A stretch of DNA of 42,819 nt from Bacteroidaceae bacterium (GCA_017647225.1 JAGCLA010000008.1:1-42819); one strand, 5' to 3'. Shown: positions 30,962 to 39,170, counted from the stretch's first letter. Numbers and translations: made by a program. Notes: a model not told the origin generated them from the letters alone.

Positions 30962-31170
30962 GTCCGCGCCTCCTTTATAAGCTCCGCGCAAGCCGCGAAT
31001 CCTGCTTTTTCCCTGCCGTAAAAATTGCCGTACTTGTTAGGCGGTTTCCGCCCGATCTTTTTAAATTCATATTTAGCCGCGCTCACATCGCCCCACACTG
31101 AAAAAGACCCGTCGGAAAACTCGTCAATGGTAAAAGAACCGTGCTGGTTTGTGAAATTGTGTCGCCTCAT
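30958..31170 (-). CDS. 70-aa hypothetical
   Basis: Good AAGGAGG before ATG 31170. Beta-rich start (FTNQHGSFTIDEFSDGSFSVW) and helical end. No motif. Translationally coupled to the gene that follows on the minus strand. Confidence 0.65.
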   Translation of the reverse strand: MRRHNFTNQHGSFTIDEFSDGSFSVWGDVSAAKYEFKKIGRKPPNKYGNFYGREKAGFAACAELIKEART

Positions 31171-31182
31171 TTTTCGCCCTCC

Positions 31183-31320
31183 TTAATTCCCGAAACGGTC
31201 GCGGCCTTGACCCTCACGCGATAAAAGCCCCTGTTCGATCATTTCCTTTTCGATCTCGCTACCCTTGACGCCCAAACAAAACGCCAAAATGTCAATAAAC
31301 TTCTTTATGAATTTTTTCAT
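31183..31320 (-). CDS. 45-aa basic amphipathic protein
   Basis: ATG 31320 overlaps the stop of the acidic 128-aa gene (AATGA). Basic N-terminus (MKKFIKKFIDILAF) and charged C-terminus. Possibly membrane-associated. Function unknown. Confidence 0.6.
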   Translation of the reverse strand: MKKFIKKFIDILAFCLGVKGSEIEKEMIEQGLLSREGQGRDRFGN

Positions 31321-31703
31321 TTTTTCAAGTCCTCCAAAACTTCATTAATCACGCCGCCGAGAATGTAACATCTAATCGTAACATCGAAATACTCCCACTC
31401 TTCCGAAAGGAATTTTTCCGCTATTGTATCACCGTCAACACAAAACTCCTCTAATGCATCCCTCAACAAGTCCGCATTCTCCGAATCACTCAAAATATAA
31501 TCTTTTGCCGTCGCTCTGCTAAAAGTATAAGAGCCAGAGCCGTTACCCGTTACGCTGTCAACTGTCCATAAATTGTCGTTAAGCTCTTCCGAAAAACCAT
31601 CAAAATCAAGCATTTTTTCGTTAAGCTCTTCCGCCGTGTAGTTTTCCGCTATGTAGTTTTTAATATCTTCCTTCATAGCATCGAAATAATCGTAAATTTC
31701 CAT
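31317..31703 (-). CDS. Acidic conserved mobile-element protein
   Basis: A 128-aa strongly acidic protein with AGGAGG before ATG 31703. Carries VTGNGSGSYTF (about residues 52-62) and EYFDVTIRCYILGGV (about 104-118), motifs I recall in a common family of Bacillota phage and plasmid proteins. The negative charge suits a DNA mimic such as an anti-restriction protein, but this is speculation. Confidence 0.7.
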   Translation of the reverse strand: MEIYDYFDAMKEDIKNYIAENYTAEELNEKMLDFDGFSEELNDNLWTVDSVTGNGSGSYTFSRATAKDYILSDSENADLLRDALEEFCVDGDTIAEKFLSEEWEYFDVTIRCYILGGVINEVLEDLKK

Positions 31704-31730
31704 TTTTTAGCCTCCTAAAGTTTATTTGAT

Positions 31731-31919
31731 TTAATCTAAACATTGCCAAATATCACCGATCCCCGCGACGGTGTATCCGTTTTCAACGCAAATCGCGCGC
31801 GCCTCTTCCAGCGTGAAAAGTTGACCAGGGAAAACGTGGAAAAAGCAGTTGCCGCGCCTAATCATGACTTGATATTTTTTGCTTGTTCTCAATTCCTTGT
31901 CGATAATAAATACGATCAT
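31731..31919 (-). CDS. 62-aa hypothetical
   Basis: ATG 31919 after an AGGGGGG tract. Alpha/beta with FTLEEARAICVENGYTVAG (about residues 35-53). No known family. Second gene of the reverse cassette. Confidence 0.6.
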   Translation of the reverse strand: MIVFIIDKELRTSKKYQVMIRRGNCFFHVFPGQLFTLEEARAICVENGYTVAGIGDIWQCLD

Positions 31920-31993
31920 TTTACCCCCCTAAAGCTTTATTTTTTTGTTTGGCGGATATTGTCAGCCGTCCGCCGTCGGCGTTTGCGTTTGGA

Positions 31994-32158
31994 TTACAGA
32001 CCGAAAACCGCCTTATAATTTTCTTTTTCGCTGTCGCACGAAAACACGACTTTATGGTTTCCGTCTTGCTGCGTTGCGTATCCGTAAAAATAAATCCCTT
32101 TGTTATTCATTTGTCGGACACACTCCCAAACCGCTAAAAATCTTTTGTACTCTTCCAT
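31994..32158 (-). CDS. 54-aa hypothetical, first gene of reverse cassette
   Basis: ATG 32158 with AGGAGG 9 bp upstream, 30 bp downstream of a perfect promoter. The product (MEEYKRFLAVWECVRQM...) has an aromatic start and a beta-rich middle, no motif. First gene read from that promoter. Confidence 0.7.
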   Translation of the reverse strand: MEEYKRFLAVWECVRQMNNKGIYFYGYATQQDGNHKVVFSCDSEKENYKAVFGL

Positions 32159-32190
32159 TGTTTTGCGCCTCCTGTTTTTTGAGATACCCT

Positions 32191-32219
32191 ATTATACCAC
32201 ATTATTTATCGCTTGTCAA
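32191..32219 (-). promoter_or_regulatory. Perfect reverse-strand promoter
   Basis: Read on the minus strand: TTGACA (32219 to 32214), 17-bp spacer ending TGG, TATAAT (32196 to 32191). It drives the reverse cassette from 32158 to 30465. It uses the same extended -10 form as the plus-strand promoters. Confidence 0.93.
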
Positions 32220-33175
32220 GTGTTTATATAAAAAAGTTTTGAATATTTTTTTAGCAAATCACTTTTGTCACATTAGAACGGCCGCAAAAGTCGCATGAAT
32301 GTACAGCCGCATAATATGACCGTATCGAATCACACACACGCGCATATAATAATATAATATCATAGTCAAGCAGTATCGCATAATATAATATCTCTATAAT
32401 TGCATATAATCGCATTAAAGCATATAACCATAGTATACCATAGTATAATATCACATAAGGGCATAAATATATAATTGTATAGTGGTATATATATAATATA
32501 ATACAGCGAGCAACTGCAGATTGATTTTGCATAATTATTCATAAAAACTGCATAAATATTCATTTTGTGGCGTTTGTCTGTCTGCATTGGTCTTTCCCTC
32601 TCTCGCTCTCGTTGTGGGAAGATGTCAAAAAGTGGCAGATTGATATATTTTTAACAATCCAAGTCAATGACGGTCGTTTATTCAAATATGCGACTATATC
32701 AGAGCCGCCGAAAGTCCTATATATAAAGCCTTTTGGAGCTTATGCGCGTTTAGATCGCTTTCGCTGTCCTCTGTTCGTCTGTCTGTCCGTCCGTCTGTCC
32801 GTGTGCCGTACCCCACGGGGGAAAGCCTCCCCGCGCGCGCCCACGCCAATTACCTTATACTGCTATCGAAGTATTTAATTATGGTTTATATACCCCTATC
32901 TGCTATCGCTATATTGAAATTGCATAGTGTATTTATATATTATACTTTTCCACAAGCACTATATTATGCGCTATCTCTAAAGTGCCATACTATCGCGCTA
33001 TGTACTTTGCGAAAACTGATATAGAATCTACCGAAAGTGCGAAAGTTTTGTCTTGAAAATGCGAATACTTCGTGAAAAAGCGAAATAAATCCGCAAAAGA
33101 TTGTAAGTATAGTGATAATAAAATGCAAAAATAATTCAAAATCGAGTTGTTTTCTTCAAAAGTAAAAAAATGGGG
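32220..33175. other. Repeat-rich non-coding region, candidate origin
   Basis: No supported gene for about 950 bp. 32330-32520 is AT-rich with many GCATAATAT/GCATATAAT words and a perfect tandem CCATAGTATA at 32428-32447. 32777-32800 is a GTCT/GTCC tetranucleotide tract (six units). A GC-rich spot (about 32806-32846, CCCCACGGGGG...) follows, then CTATC words (near 32864, 32902, 32970, 32986) and several GCGAAA words (33009-33090). The layout of AT-rich repeats, GC block and repeated short words is like an origin with an unwinding element, but no initiator boxes are proven. Confidence 0.45.
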
Positions 33176-33204
33176 TTGACAAATAAGGTAAAATATGGTA
33201 ATAT
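33176..33204 (+). promoter_or_regulatory. Promoter upstream of membrane-protein/tRNA unit
   Basis: TTGACA (33176-33181), 17-bp spacer ending TGG, TAATAT (33199-33204). A gene starts at 33234. Confidence 0.85.
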
Positions 33205-33233
33205 GGGGATAAAGAGTGCATAGGAGGTGCGGA

Positions 33234-33665
33234 ATGGCACTATATGATTGTGATGACCTTGTTAGCCTCGATATTGACGATGAGAGCGAAGAGGGGCGCG
33301 AAATGGAAATGGAAGAGGTACTCAATTTTGGGCAAGATGTTTGCGAAGACACAAAGTGCGAAGAAGAAGTTAGAAAAGAAGAAGCAAAAAAAGAGAGCAA
33401 AACAAACAAGGAAAATGCTCTTGAGTGCTTTGGCCTTGACGAGACAAAGTCCGAGAAATGGATGATTAAATTCGGCAAGTTTTGGTACGATGTACTTTCA
33501 TTTGTTTGGCTTGTGTTTGGCGCGTTTACATTTTCTTTTGTCATATTTATAAGTCAGAAAATAGACGTGTTGTTCAATAACAAGAAGAGGTCTATTTTGT
33601 TTGCCATTGGCGCATACTGTGCTATTTTGGCACTTGTTGTATTGCTAATATTTATTAGAAAGTGA
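33234..33665 (+). CDS. Acidic two-TM membrane protein
   Basis: Start ATG 33234, six bases after AGGAGG at 33222-33227. A strongly acidic 60-residue N-terminus with a K/E-rich helix is followed by two hydrophobic segments (about residues 85-107 and 122-141) ending FIRK. Neither a holin nor a known exclusion protein by motif. Expressed from its own promoter just before the tRNA cluster. Function unknown. Confidence 0.7.
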   Translation: MALYDCDDLVSLDIDDESEEGREMEMEEVLNFGQDVCEDTKCEEEVRKEEAKKESKTNKENALECFGLDETKSEKWMIKFGKFWYDVLSFVWLVFGAFTFSFVIFISQKIDVLFNNKKRSILFAIGAYCAILALVVLLIFIRK

Positions 33666-33760
33666 TATTTCCTTAAATTTGCATAAGTCGTGAGTTTTTT
33701 GCCTCCCTCCGTTTTTGCTCACCGTGGATGAAACAACCTGCGAAAGTGGTTTATTACTAT
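33666..33760 (+). other. Spacer before tRNA cluster
   Basis: 95 bp without a gene. GTGAG (33691-33695) can pair with CTCAC (33718-33722) around a pyrimidine-rich loop, and GCGAAAGTG (33740-33748) recurs before the second tRNA. No promoter is clear, so the tRNAs are probably transcribed from 33176. Confidence 0.35.
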
Positions 33761-33836
33761 GTGCCATTAACTCAACAGGTAGAGTCTCCAGCTCATAACT
33801 GGATAGTCCAAGGTTCGACTCCTTGATGGCGCACCA
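33761..33836 (+). tRNA. tRNA-Met or tRNA-Ile2 (anticodon CAT)
   Basis: Acceptor GTGCCAT pairs with ATGGCGC, the anticodon stem CCAG/CTGG encloses CTCATAA, the T arm contains TTCGACT and CCA is encoded. CAT may be elongator Met or, if lysidine-modified, Ile2. The pairing at the acceptor end does not show the initiator mismatch. Confidence 0.9.
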
Positions 33837-33915
33837 CGTTGCTTCGGACGGCGACGACACTCCAATTTCTTTTCTTTACGGTTTCGGCATTGCGAAAGTG
33901 ATGTCGAGATCGCAT
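33837..33915 (+). other. Spacer between first and second tRNA
   Basis: 79 bp with no gene. GCGAAAGTG occurs at 33891, about 25 bp before the Lys tRNA, and the same nine bases lie about 30 bp before the Met tRNA at 33739. CGTTGC (33837-33842) pairs with GCGACG (33851-33856). The elements may help processing of the tRNA transcript. Confidence 0.35.
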
Positions 33916-33991
33916 GAGCGGATAGTTCAGATGGTAGAACAGTAGACTTTTAATCTACTTGTCGGGGGTTCGATTCCCTTTTCGCTCACCA
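33916..33991 (+). tRNA. tRNA-Lys (anticodon TTT)
   Basis: Acceptor GAGCGGA with TTCGCTC, anticodon arm GTAGA-CTTTTAA-TCTAC, T arm with TTCGATT, and encoded CCA. 76 nt. Confidence 0.93.
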
Positions 33992-33995
33992 ATAA

Positions 33996-34072
33996 GGCAC
34001 TATCGTCTAACAGGTTAGGACGCGACCCTTTCAAGGTTGAAACCGCGAGTTCAATTCTCCGTAGTGCTACCA
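33996..34072 (+). tRNA. tRNA-Glu (anticodon TTC)
   Basis: Acceptor GGCACTA with TAGTGCT, anticodon loop CTTTCAA between GACC and GGTT, T arm with TTCAATT, and encoded CCA. 77 nt. Confidence 0.92.
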
Positions 34073-34076
34073 AAAT

Positions 34077-34151
34077 GCAGAAGTGGCTCAATGGCAGAGC
34101 AAATGACTTGTAATCATTCGGTTGTAGGTTCGACTCCTATCTTCTGCTCCA
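34077..34151 (+). tRNA. tRNA-Thr (anticodon TGT)
   Basis: Acceptor GCAGAAG with CTTCTGC, anticodon arm AATGA-CTTGTAA-TCATT, T arm with TTCGACT, and encoded CCA. 75 nt. Confidence 0.92.
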
Positions 34152-34154
34152 TAA

Positions 34155-34229
34155 TGGGGTATGGCCAAGCGGCAAGGCACAGGACTTTGACTCCTGTATT
34201 CGGTGGTTCAAATCCACCTACCCCAGCCA
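34155..34229 (+). tRNA. tRNA-Gln (anticodon TTG)
   Basis: Acceptor TGGGGTA with TACCCCA, anticodon arm CAGGA-CTTTGAC-TCCTG, T arm GGTGG-TTCAAAT-CCACC, discriminator G and encoded CCA. 75 nt, last of the five-tRNA cluster, 20 bp before the baseplate gene. Confidence 0.92.
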
Positions 34230-34248
34230 AATAAAAAGGGGGGATATT

Positions 34249-34578
34249 ATGAGAACTTTGTCATTTAATGTCAAGAATCAAATAATCGAGAAAGACCCAA
34301 TGTGCGATTTTAGCGGTCTTGTTGCTGGCACAAGTGGATATATTTATGCCAAATTTAGCTTTTCTGCTGATTGGGATGGATGTACCAAAGTTGTCGGCTT
34401 TTTTTCAAAAGATGGCCGCGAATTTGAGCCTTGTGTCTTGTATGAAGAGAACACTTGCCAAATCCCACGCGAAGCACTTGAGCAACATGAGTTTAAAATC
34501 CAAGTATTTGGAAAGAAAAATGGGTGCTTTATTACTACAAGACCTATTTCTGTAAAACAATATGGAGGTGTACAATGA
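34249..34578 (+). CDS. Structural protein upstream of fibre
   Basis: A 109-aa beta-rich protein (LSFNVKNQIIEKDP...FSGLVAGTSGYIYAKF, about residues 4-39). I recall this form as a small tail or baseplate-associated protein next to fibre genes of Bacillota phages. GGGGGG lies before the ATG. Its end overlaps the fibre start. Confidence 0.6.
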   Translation: MRTLSFNVKNQIIEKDPMCDFSGLVAGTSGYIYAKFSFSADWDGCTKVVGFFSKDGREFEPCVLYEENTCQIPREALEQHEFKIQVFGKKNGCFITTRPISVKQYGGVQ

Positions 34579-36716
34579 GCCTTGCTGAAAATTTGCTGAA
34601 TGACTTGCCCGAAACTGAACAAAACATTGAGAAACTGTCCGCAGAAGAGCCTCACATCATAGTGGGCGCAGACAGAAGGATTACAGTTCCTCAAGAGTTG
34701 AAAGAAATCGCGGTTACTGGCGATAAAAACATTGAGACCGTAACCTTTGATTGCGTGAGATATTGGGACGGAAATGACCTGTCCACTTTTGCTATTTATC
34801 TAAATTATACTCTTCCAGACGGAACAGAAGAAACGTATATTCCTACTTCCATATATCGCTCGGATGAATATTACACCTTTGATTGGACTCTCGATTCTAA
34901 CATGACAGAGATTGAAGGAAATTTGAAAATCTCCATCGTGGCGGTGTTGACAGACGAGAGCGGAAACAAGACAAAGCAATGGGGGTCTTATCCTAATAGT
35001 GATTTGACAATCGTTAAAGGCCTTGATATTGCAAATGTACCCGATGTAGCAGAACACCCCGACCTTTTGTCACAAATTTTGTCCGAGTTGAACGAAAAGG
35101 TGTCCGTCGAAGAGATGGAAAATTATGAATCGTCTATTGTTAAAAAAGGAGAAGCTGAAAATAGCGCGGTTCTTGACGGAGAGTACCAAGGATATTCAAA
35201 CGATGCAATCAGCCAGGCCTCTCTTGCCCTTGGCGCGGCAAATGTAGGCGGTCTCAAGGGATGGTATTATAAATACGTAGATTATACAAATAAGCAAATT
35301 TATTTGAGTGCCACGCAACCAACAATTCAAAATATACTAAAGCCAAGTGCTGATTCTTCTTTTGAAAGCGGATATGATGTAGGGGACTTGATTTCCTTTG
35401 TTTCAGGGTCGAGTTTTGAGAACACTTCCAAAATTACGGCAATTAACGGTAATGAGATAACTGTTGATTTTCTTCCCTTTACAAGCACTCCTGTTACAAG
35501 TGTTGGCTCTCCTTTGGAATATTCTTTGTATTGTGTTGAGAAGTACAATGTTGGAGGTTGCGACCTTGGTCAAGGTGCATTTGCCGAAGGTGTTCTTACA
35601 AGAGCAAATAATGTTGGCGCACATTCCGAGGGTATCAAAACCGTGTCTTATGGACAGGCGTCTCACACAGAAGGATTTGAAACCGAGGCTGGCAATTCTG
35701 CTCACGCCGAAGGCCGTAATACAAAGGCTCACGCGCAAAGTTCTCACGCCGAAGGATATTCAACAGAGTCTACTGGCGTAAGTTCCCATGCAGAGGGAGA
35801 AGGAACAAAGTCCGAAGGACAGGCTTCTCATGCGGAGGGCGTTAATACCGAAGCAAAGCAAATTGGAACTCATGCAGAGGGCGGTTTGACGGTTGCTGAA
35901 AAAGAGTGGTCTCATGCAGAGGGTTATAATACACGGGCAGATGCAGTTTGTGGCCATGCCGAGGGTAATGGAACAAACGCACGGGGAACAAATTCCCACG
36001 CGGAAGGAAATGCAACCGTCGCTTCGGGAGAAGCCTCCCATGCGGAAGGAACTGGAACGGTCGCCACGATGGCGAACGCACATTCCGAGGGAAAGTCGAC
36101 ACAAGCCGTTGGCAATTCCTCTCATGCAGAGGGTTTTGGATCATCTTCTATTGGATTCGGGTCACACGCCGAAGGAGGTCAAACAAAAGCCACCCGTGAA
36201 TGGTCTCATGCAGAGGGTTACAATACTATTGCCGACGAGGTTTGCGCTCATGCGGAAGGAAACGGCACAGTTGCTAAAGGAACAAATTCCCATGCCGAAG
36301 GAACAAGCACGGAGGCCAATCAAGTGGGTTCTCATGCAGAGGGAGGTCTAACCAAGGCAAACAAGGAATGGTCTCACGCCGAGGGGTATAGTACAACGGC
36401 TGACGGTGTTTGTGCCCATGCGGAGGGTAATGGTACGAGCGCACTCTCGGAAAACTCTCACGCCGAGGGTATGCGAACAACAGCAATGGGCGAAGCACAA
36501 CACGTCCAGGGAAAATACAATGTTGCAGATGCAAGATTTGCTCACATTGTAGGAAATGGAACGGAAGGAAACCCAAGCAACTGCCATGTTCTCGATTGGG
36601 ACGGAAACGCATGGTTTTCGGGAGGCATTGTTCTTAACTCCCCTAACGGAACAAGATATAGAATTACTGTTACCGACAATGGTGAACTTTCCGTATCTCC
36701 TTTTGAGTTTGCATAA
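34575..36716 (+). CDS. Tail fibre / receptor-binding protein with SHAEG head repeats
   Basis: A 713-aa protein, start chosen at ATG 34575 after GGAGG. The N-terminal 230 residues look like a baseplate-attachment part. About residues 335-640 hold 21 copies of a 14-residue repeat with core S/A-H-A-EG (for example SHAEGYNT, AHAEGNGT), the left-handed beta-roll repeat of YadA-type trimeric adhesin heads. A unique tip of about 70 residues follows (from QHVQGKYN to VSPFEFA). It should form a trimeric fibre that binds the host surface. Confidence 0.88.
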   Translation: MSLAENLLNDLPETEQNIEKLSAEEPHIIVGADRRITVPQELKEIAVTGDKNIETVTFDCVRYWDGNDLSTFAIYLNYTLPDGTEETYIPTSIYRSDEYYTFDWTLDSNMTEIEGNLKISIVAVLTDESGNKTKQWGSYPNSDLTIVKGLDIANVPDVAEHPDLLSQILSELNEKVSVEEMENYESSIVKKGEAENSAVLDGEYQGYSNDAISQASLALGAANVGGLKGWYYKYVDYTNKQIYLSATQPTIQNILKPSADSSFESGYDVGDLISFVSGSSFENTSKITAINGNEITVDFLPFTSTPVTSVGSPLEYSLYCVEKYNVGGCDLGQGAFAEGVLTRANNVGAHSEGIKTVSYGQASHTEGFETEAGNSAHAEGRNTKAHAQSSHAEGYSTESTGVSSHAEGEGTKSEGQASHAEGVNTEAKQIGTHAEGGLTVAEKEWSHAEGYNTRADAVCGHAEGNGTNARGTNSHAEGNATVASGEASHAEGTGTVATMANAHSEGKSTQAVGNSSHAEGFGSSSIGFGSHAEGGQTKATREWSHAEGYNTIADEVCAHAEGNGTVAKGTNSHAEGTSTEANQVGSHAEGGLTKANKEWSHAEGYSTTADGVCAHAEGNGTSALSENSHAEGMRTTAMGEAQHVQGKYNVADARFAHIVGNGTEGNPSNCHVLDWDGNAWFSGGIVLNSPNGTRYRITVTDNGELSVSPFEFA

Positions 36717-36719
36717 GTG

Positions 36720-36950
36720 ATGAAAAGCAATAGGGTGTTTTATTCCAGATCATATTGGGAAAATTATATAAATTCCATTATAGAATCTGTGAAAGAGGAT
36801 GAAGATACAATAATAGACTTGTTAATGTATGGGTGCGCGGAAAAAGCGGAGATAATCATGAGAATATCGGGCGATTCTGCTCCAAGTTATCAAGTCAAGA
36901 TAGACAAGATGGCTGAAAAGTCACCTTTTGGAGAAGAAGATGGCGAGTAA
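36720..36950 (+). CDS. Small acidic protein before terminase
   Basis: A 76-aa acidic helical protein (start ATG 36720; a GTG at 36717 is just ahead). Overlaps the terminase start. Position just before the large terminase could fit a packaging helper, but no HTH is visible. Confidence 0.55.
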   Translation: MKSNRVFYSRSYWENYINSIIESVKEDEDTIIDLLMYGCAEKAEIIMRISGDSAPSYQVKIDKMAEKSPFGEEDGE

Positions 36951-38853
36951 CGAAGATTACAGCAAGATTTTGCGAGATTTCACCTTGACACTTGATAAAT
37001 TTCGCAAAGTCAAAAAAGAAAAGGTCAATGGTACAACGATAGTTTATGACATTAACAATGATAATGCGATTATAAAGTTGTTATCTGCTATGTCGGAGAT
37101 GTATCGGTATCAAATTCACGAATATTTAGTTCCGCAAGAGTCAGTAAGTGGCGAAAAACAGATTAGGCAGTATGTTAAGGACATTATCTGCGACATATTG
37201 CCTATCGTGGAAACAAAAATCCGTGTAATTTCACAAAAACTTGGAACTCTTGGGGGGTTGTCAAGCGTTAAAAGGGCAGAAAAACAAGGTGAAATAAATT
37301 CACTTGAGGAAAATCGCAAGAAATATCTCATTTTGCTTGATGATTTTTATGCACTTGCTTCTTTTAGATCGCTTAAACATTTCGCTTTGTATTCGGAATT
37401 TGACAAACCCGATAGCCAAAAGGTGTGGAAACACGCTATGAATTGCTTTGAGAGTTTCTTCTTTTATGCCAATTCTATGGTTCTTGACGGAAAGGTGAAC
37501 AGAATTACCAAATCTTTCCCGACGGGGTACGGGAAGTCGTATAGCGACGTTGAATTTATGGCATTTGCTTACGGTCAAAGTATAGACAATGACATAATCA
37601 AAACAGTTGGAAACAACAAACTCATAAGCGATATTGTAAATGGTGTTATGAGAATGATGTTAAGTCCGTGGTATGCTAAAGTGTTCCCTTATTTTGCACA
37701 ATTTAACGGAAACAAGGACTTGATGTTTGATGTCGGCAAAGCATCCGAGGGTGAGTTGCATATTAGCGGTTCTATAAGACCTAAATCTCTACTTGTAACC
37801 GCAAAAGATACTTCCATTGACGGAACAAGAGCGAAGTTTAGGATTTATGACGATATAACAAGGTCAAAAGACAAAGAGAATGTTCCCGAACACGAAAAGG
37901 ATTGGTCGAAATATACAGACCAATGGGTTAAACGAGGATATGACGAATATGCCGACTTTGAGATTGCAGGTGGCACAAGGTATCATACCGAGGACTTTTT
38001 GAGCCGTTATCGCGAGTATTATGGCGAAGAAAATGCAGTTCCCGATAAGAAGTTCAAATACACAAAGATAAACGAAAAGACGAAATTTGTCATTATTAGT
38101 GTTCCCAAGTTGGACTATGATACTGACGAGAGTACATATCCAAAGAAGTATTCAACCGAAAAGGCAAGAATGGAACGAAATCGTGATCCACGAACATTTG
38201 CCGCTATGGAGCAACAGCAACCCGAAACACCGCTTAACTCTCCGTTCTATTGGGATAATCTGCAAACATACACTTCGCTTCCCTTGAAAAAGTCGGAAGG
38301 TGGCAATCGCGAGGACACTTGTATGGCTTCGCTTGACTTGCCGAGAACGGGTGCTAACAATATATCACTTGGTATTTATAGCAAATGTGAAAATCTATAC
38401 TATTTGATAGACACATACTATGAGAAAAAGCCACTTGATTACATTATGTCCGACGGTCGCACCGAGCTGGATTGGGTTTGCGATATGCTGATAAGGCACA
38501 ATGTCACGGAGTTGGTAGTGGAAATTAACACTTGCTCCGACATTAAGAAGCAAATTATGGATAAACTGTTGGCGAGAGGGTATGCAAATTGCAAGGTAAT
38601 TGAAAAGTATAGTGTGGAGAAAAAAGAGGTAAAGATTATGACTTGTTGGACTCCCATTATCAACACGATTGTATTTCCTGCACGAAAGGTATTCTTTTTG
38701 AGCAGTATGACGGGTAGATTTATGCAAGACATTATTGCTTGGAACGATAAGGCAAAAATTGACGATAGCATTGACTCCGTTTGTATGTTCGTACAAGAGT
38801 TTATCACCAAAAATTCGATGTCAGTTGGCAAAGTTTCAACTTTTAGGCGATAA
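36940..38853 (+). CDS. terL: Large terminase subunit
   Basis: A 637-aa protein from ATG 36940 (a TTG at 36928 is upstream in frame). The ATPase motif SFPTGYGKS (about residues 190-198) is a Walker A, and FRIYDDITR (about 304-312) is likely the Walker B region. The nuclease-like C-terminal half has MASLDLPRTG (about 462-471), LVVEINTC (about 525-532) and KIDDSIDSVC (about 606-615), placing the three acidic clusters. It cuts and packages phage DNA into the procapsid. It is followed by a zinc-finger gene and the portal. Confidence 0.87.
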   Translation: MASNEDYSKILRDFTLTLDKFRKVKKEKVNGTTIVYDINNDNAIIKLLSAMSEMYRYQIHEYLVPQESVSGEKQIRQYVKDIICDILPIVETKIRVISQKLGTLGGLSSVKRAEKQGEINSLEENRKKYLILLDDFYALASFRSLKHFALYSEFDKPDSQKVWKHAMNCFESFFFYANSMVLDGKVNRITKSFPTGYGKSYSDVEFMAFAYGQSIDNDIIKTVGNNKLISDIVNGVMRMMLSPWYAKVFPYFAQFNGNKDLMFDVGKASEGELHISGSIRPKSLLVTAKDTSIDGTRAKFRIYDDITRSKDKENVPEHEKDWSKYTDQWVKRGYDEYADFEIAGGTRYHTEDFLSRYREYYGEENAVPDKKFKYTKINEKTKFVIISVPKLDYDTDESTYPKKYSTEKARMERNRDPRTFAAMEQQQPETPLNSPFYWDNLQTYTSLPLKKSEGGNREDTCMASLDLPRTGANNISLGIYSKCENLYYLIDTYYEKKPLDYIMSDGRTELDWVCDMLIRHNVTELVVEINTCSDIKKQIMDKLLARGYANCKVIEKYSVEKKEVKIMTCWTPIINTIVFPARKVFFLSSMTGRFMQDIIAWNDKAKIDDSIDSVCMFVQEFITKNSMSVGKVSTFRR

Positions 38854-38868
38854 TTTTTCAAAAAGGTA

Positions 38869-38897
38869 TTGACAAAATTGGAAAATTGTGGTAATGT
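38869..38897 (+). promoter_or_regulatory. Promoter after terminase
   Basis: TTGACA (38869-38874), 17-bp spacer ending TGG, TAATGT (38892-38897). A TATAAT is also at 38898-38903 but at a spacing of 23. A transcript would lead into the Com-like zinc-finger gene and toward the portal. Confidence 0.65.
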
Positions 38898-38925
38898 ATA
38901 ATAAAATAGACAAAATAGGTGGAAT

Positions 38926-39102
38926 ATGAGACGAGTAAAATGTCCTATATGTTCTAAATCGTTTATCATGGTTAGCGACGATATATATATTGATTTCGAT
39001 TTGCGATATGCAAACAAAAAGGTTTTTTGCGATAATTGCAAGAGACGAATAAGATTCAGCGAAAAAAAGAGAAGTTCTGCTCATAATACGGAGTTCAATT
39101 AA
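38926..39102 (+). CDS. Com-like zinc-finger protein
   Basis: A 58-aa basic protein with CPIC (about residues 6-9) and CDNC (about residues 36-39), a single zinc site like phage Mu Com. Com activates translation of a modification gene. Here it lies between terminase and portal, with its own promoter. Function unknown. Confidence 0.65.
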   Translation: MRRVKCPICSKSFIMVSDDIYIDFDLRYANKKVFCDNCKRRIRFSEKKRSSAHNTEFN

Positions 39103-39131
39103 GAGAGTGTGTAAACACATGATTTGTTAAG

Positions 39132-39170
39132 GTGCGTAGATACCATTTAAGCGGTATTTATGCACTTTTT
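39132..39170 (+). terminator. Strong terminator just before portal
   Basis: GTGCGTAGATACC (39132-39144) pairs with GGTATTTATGCAC (39153-39165), 13 pairs including two G-T, loop ATTTAAGC, and TTTTT at 39166-39170. It ends the transcript from 38898 just 13 bp before the portal ribosome site, so portal needs read-through, antitermination or an internal promoter. Confidence 0.85.

Noticed and set aside
32567-32878. 103-codon plus-strand frame in the non-coding block
   Set aside because: It crosses the GTCT/GTCC tract and has no ribosome site; product is low complexity. More likely to be part of a structured DNA region.
33666-33915. HDV-like or theta ribozyme next to tRNAs
   Set aside because: I tried to fit the nested double-pseudoknot in both spacers, but the needed P1 and P2 pairings were not consistent.
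35617-36460. CRISPR array
   Set aside because: The 42-bp period comes from the SHAEG protein repeat, is in frame and shows codon-level variation without unique spacers.
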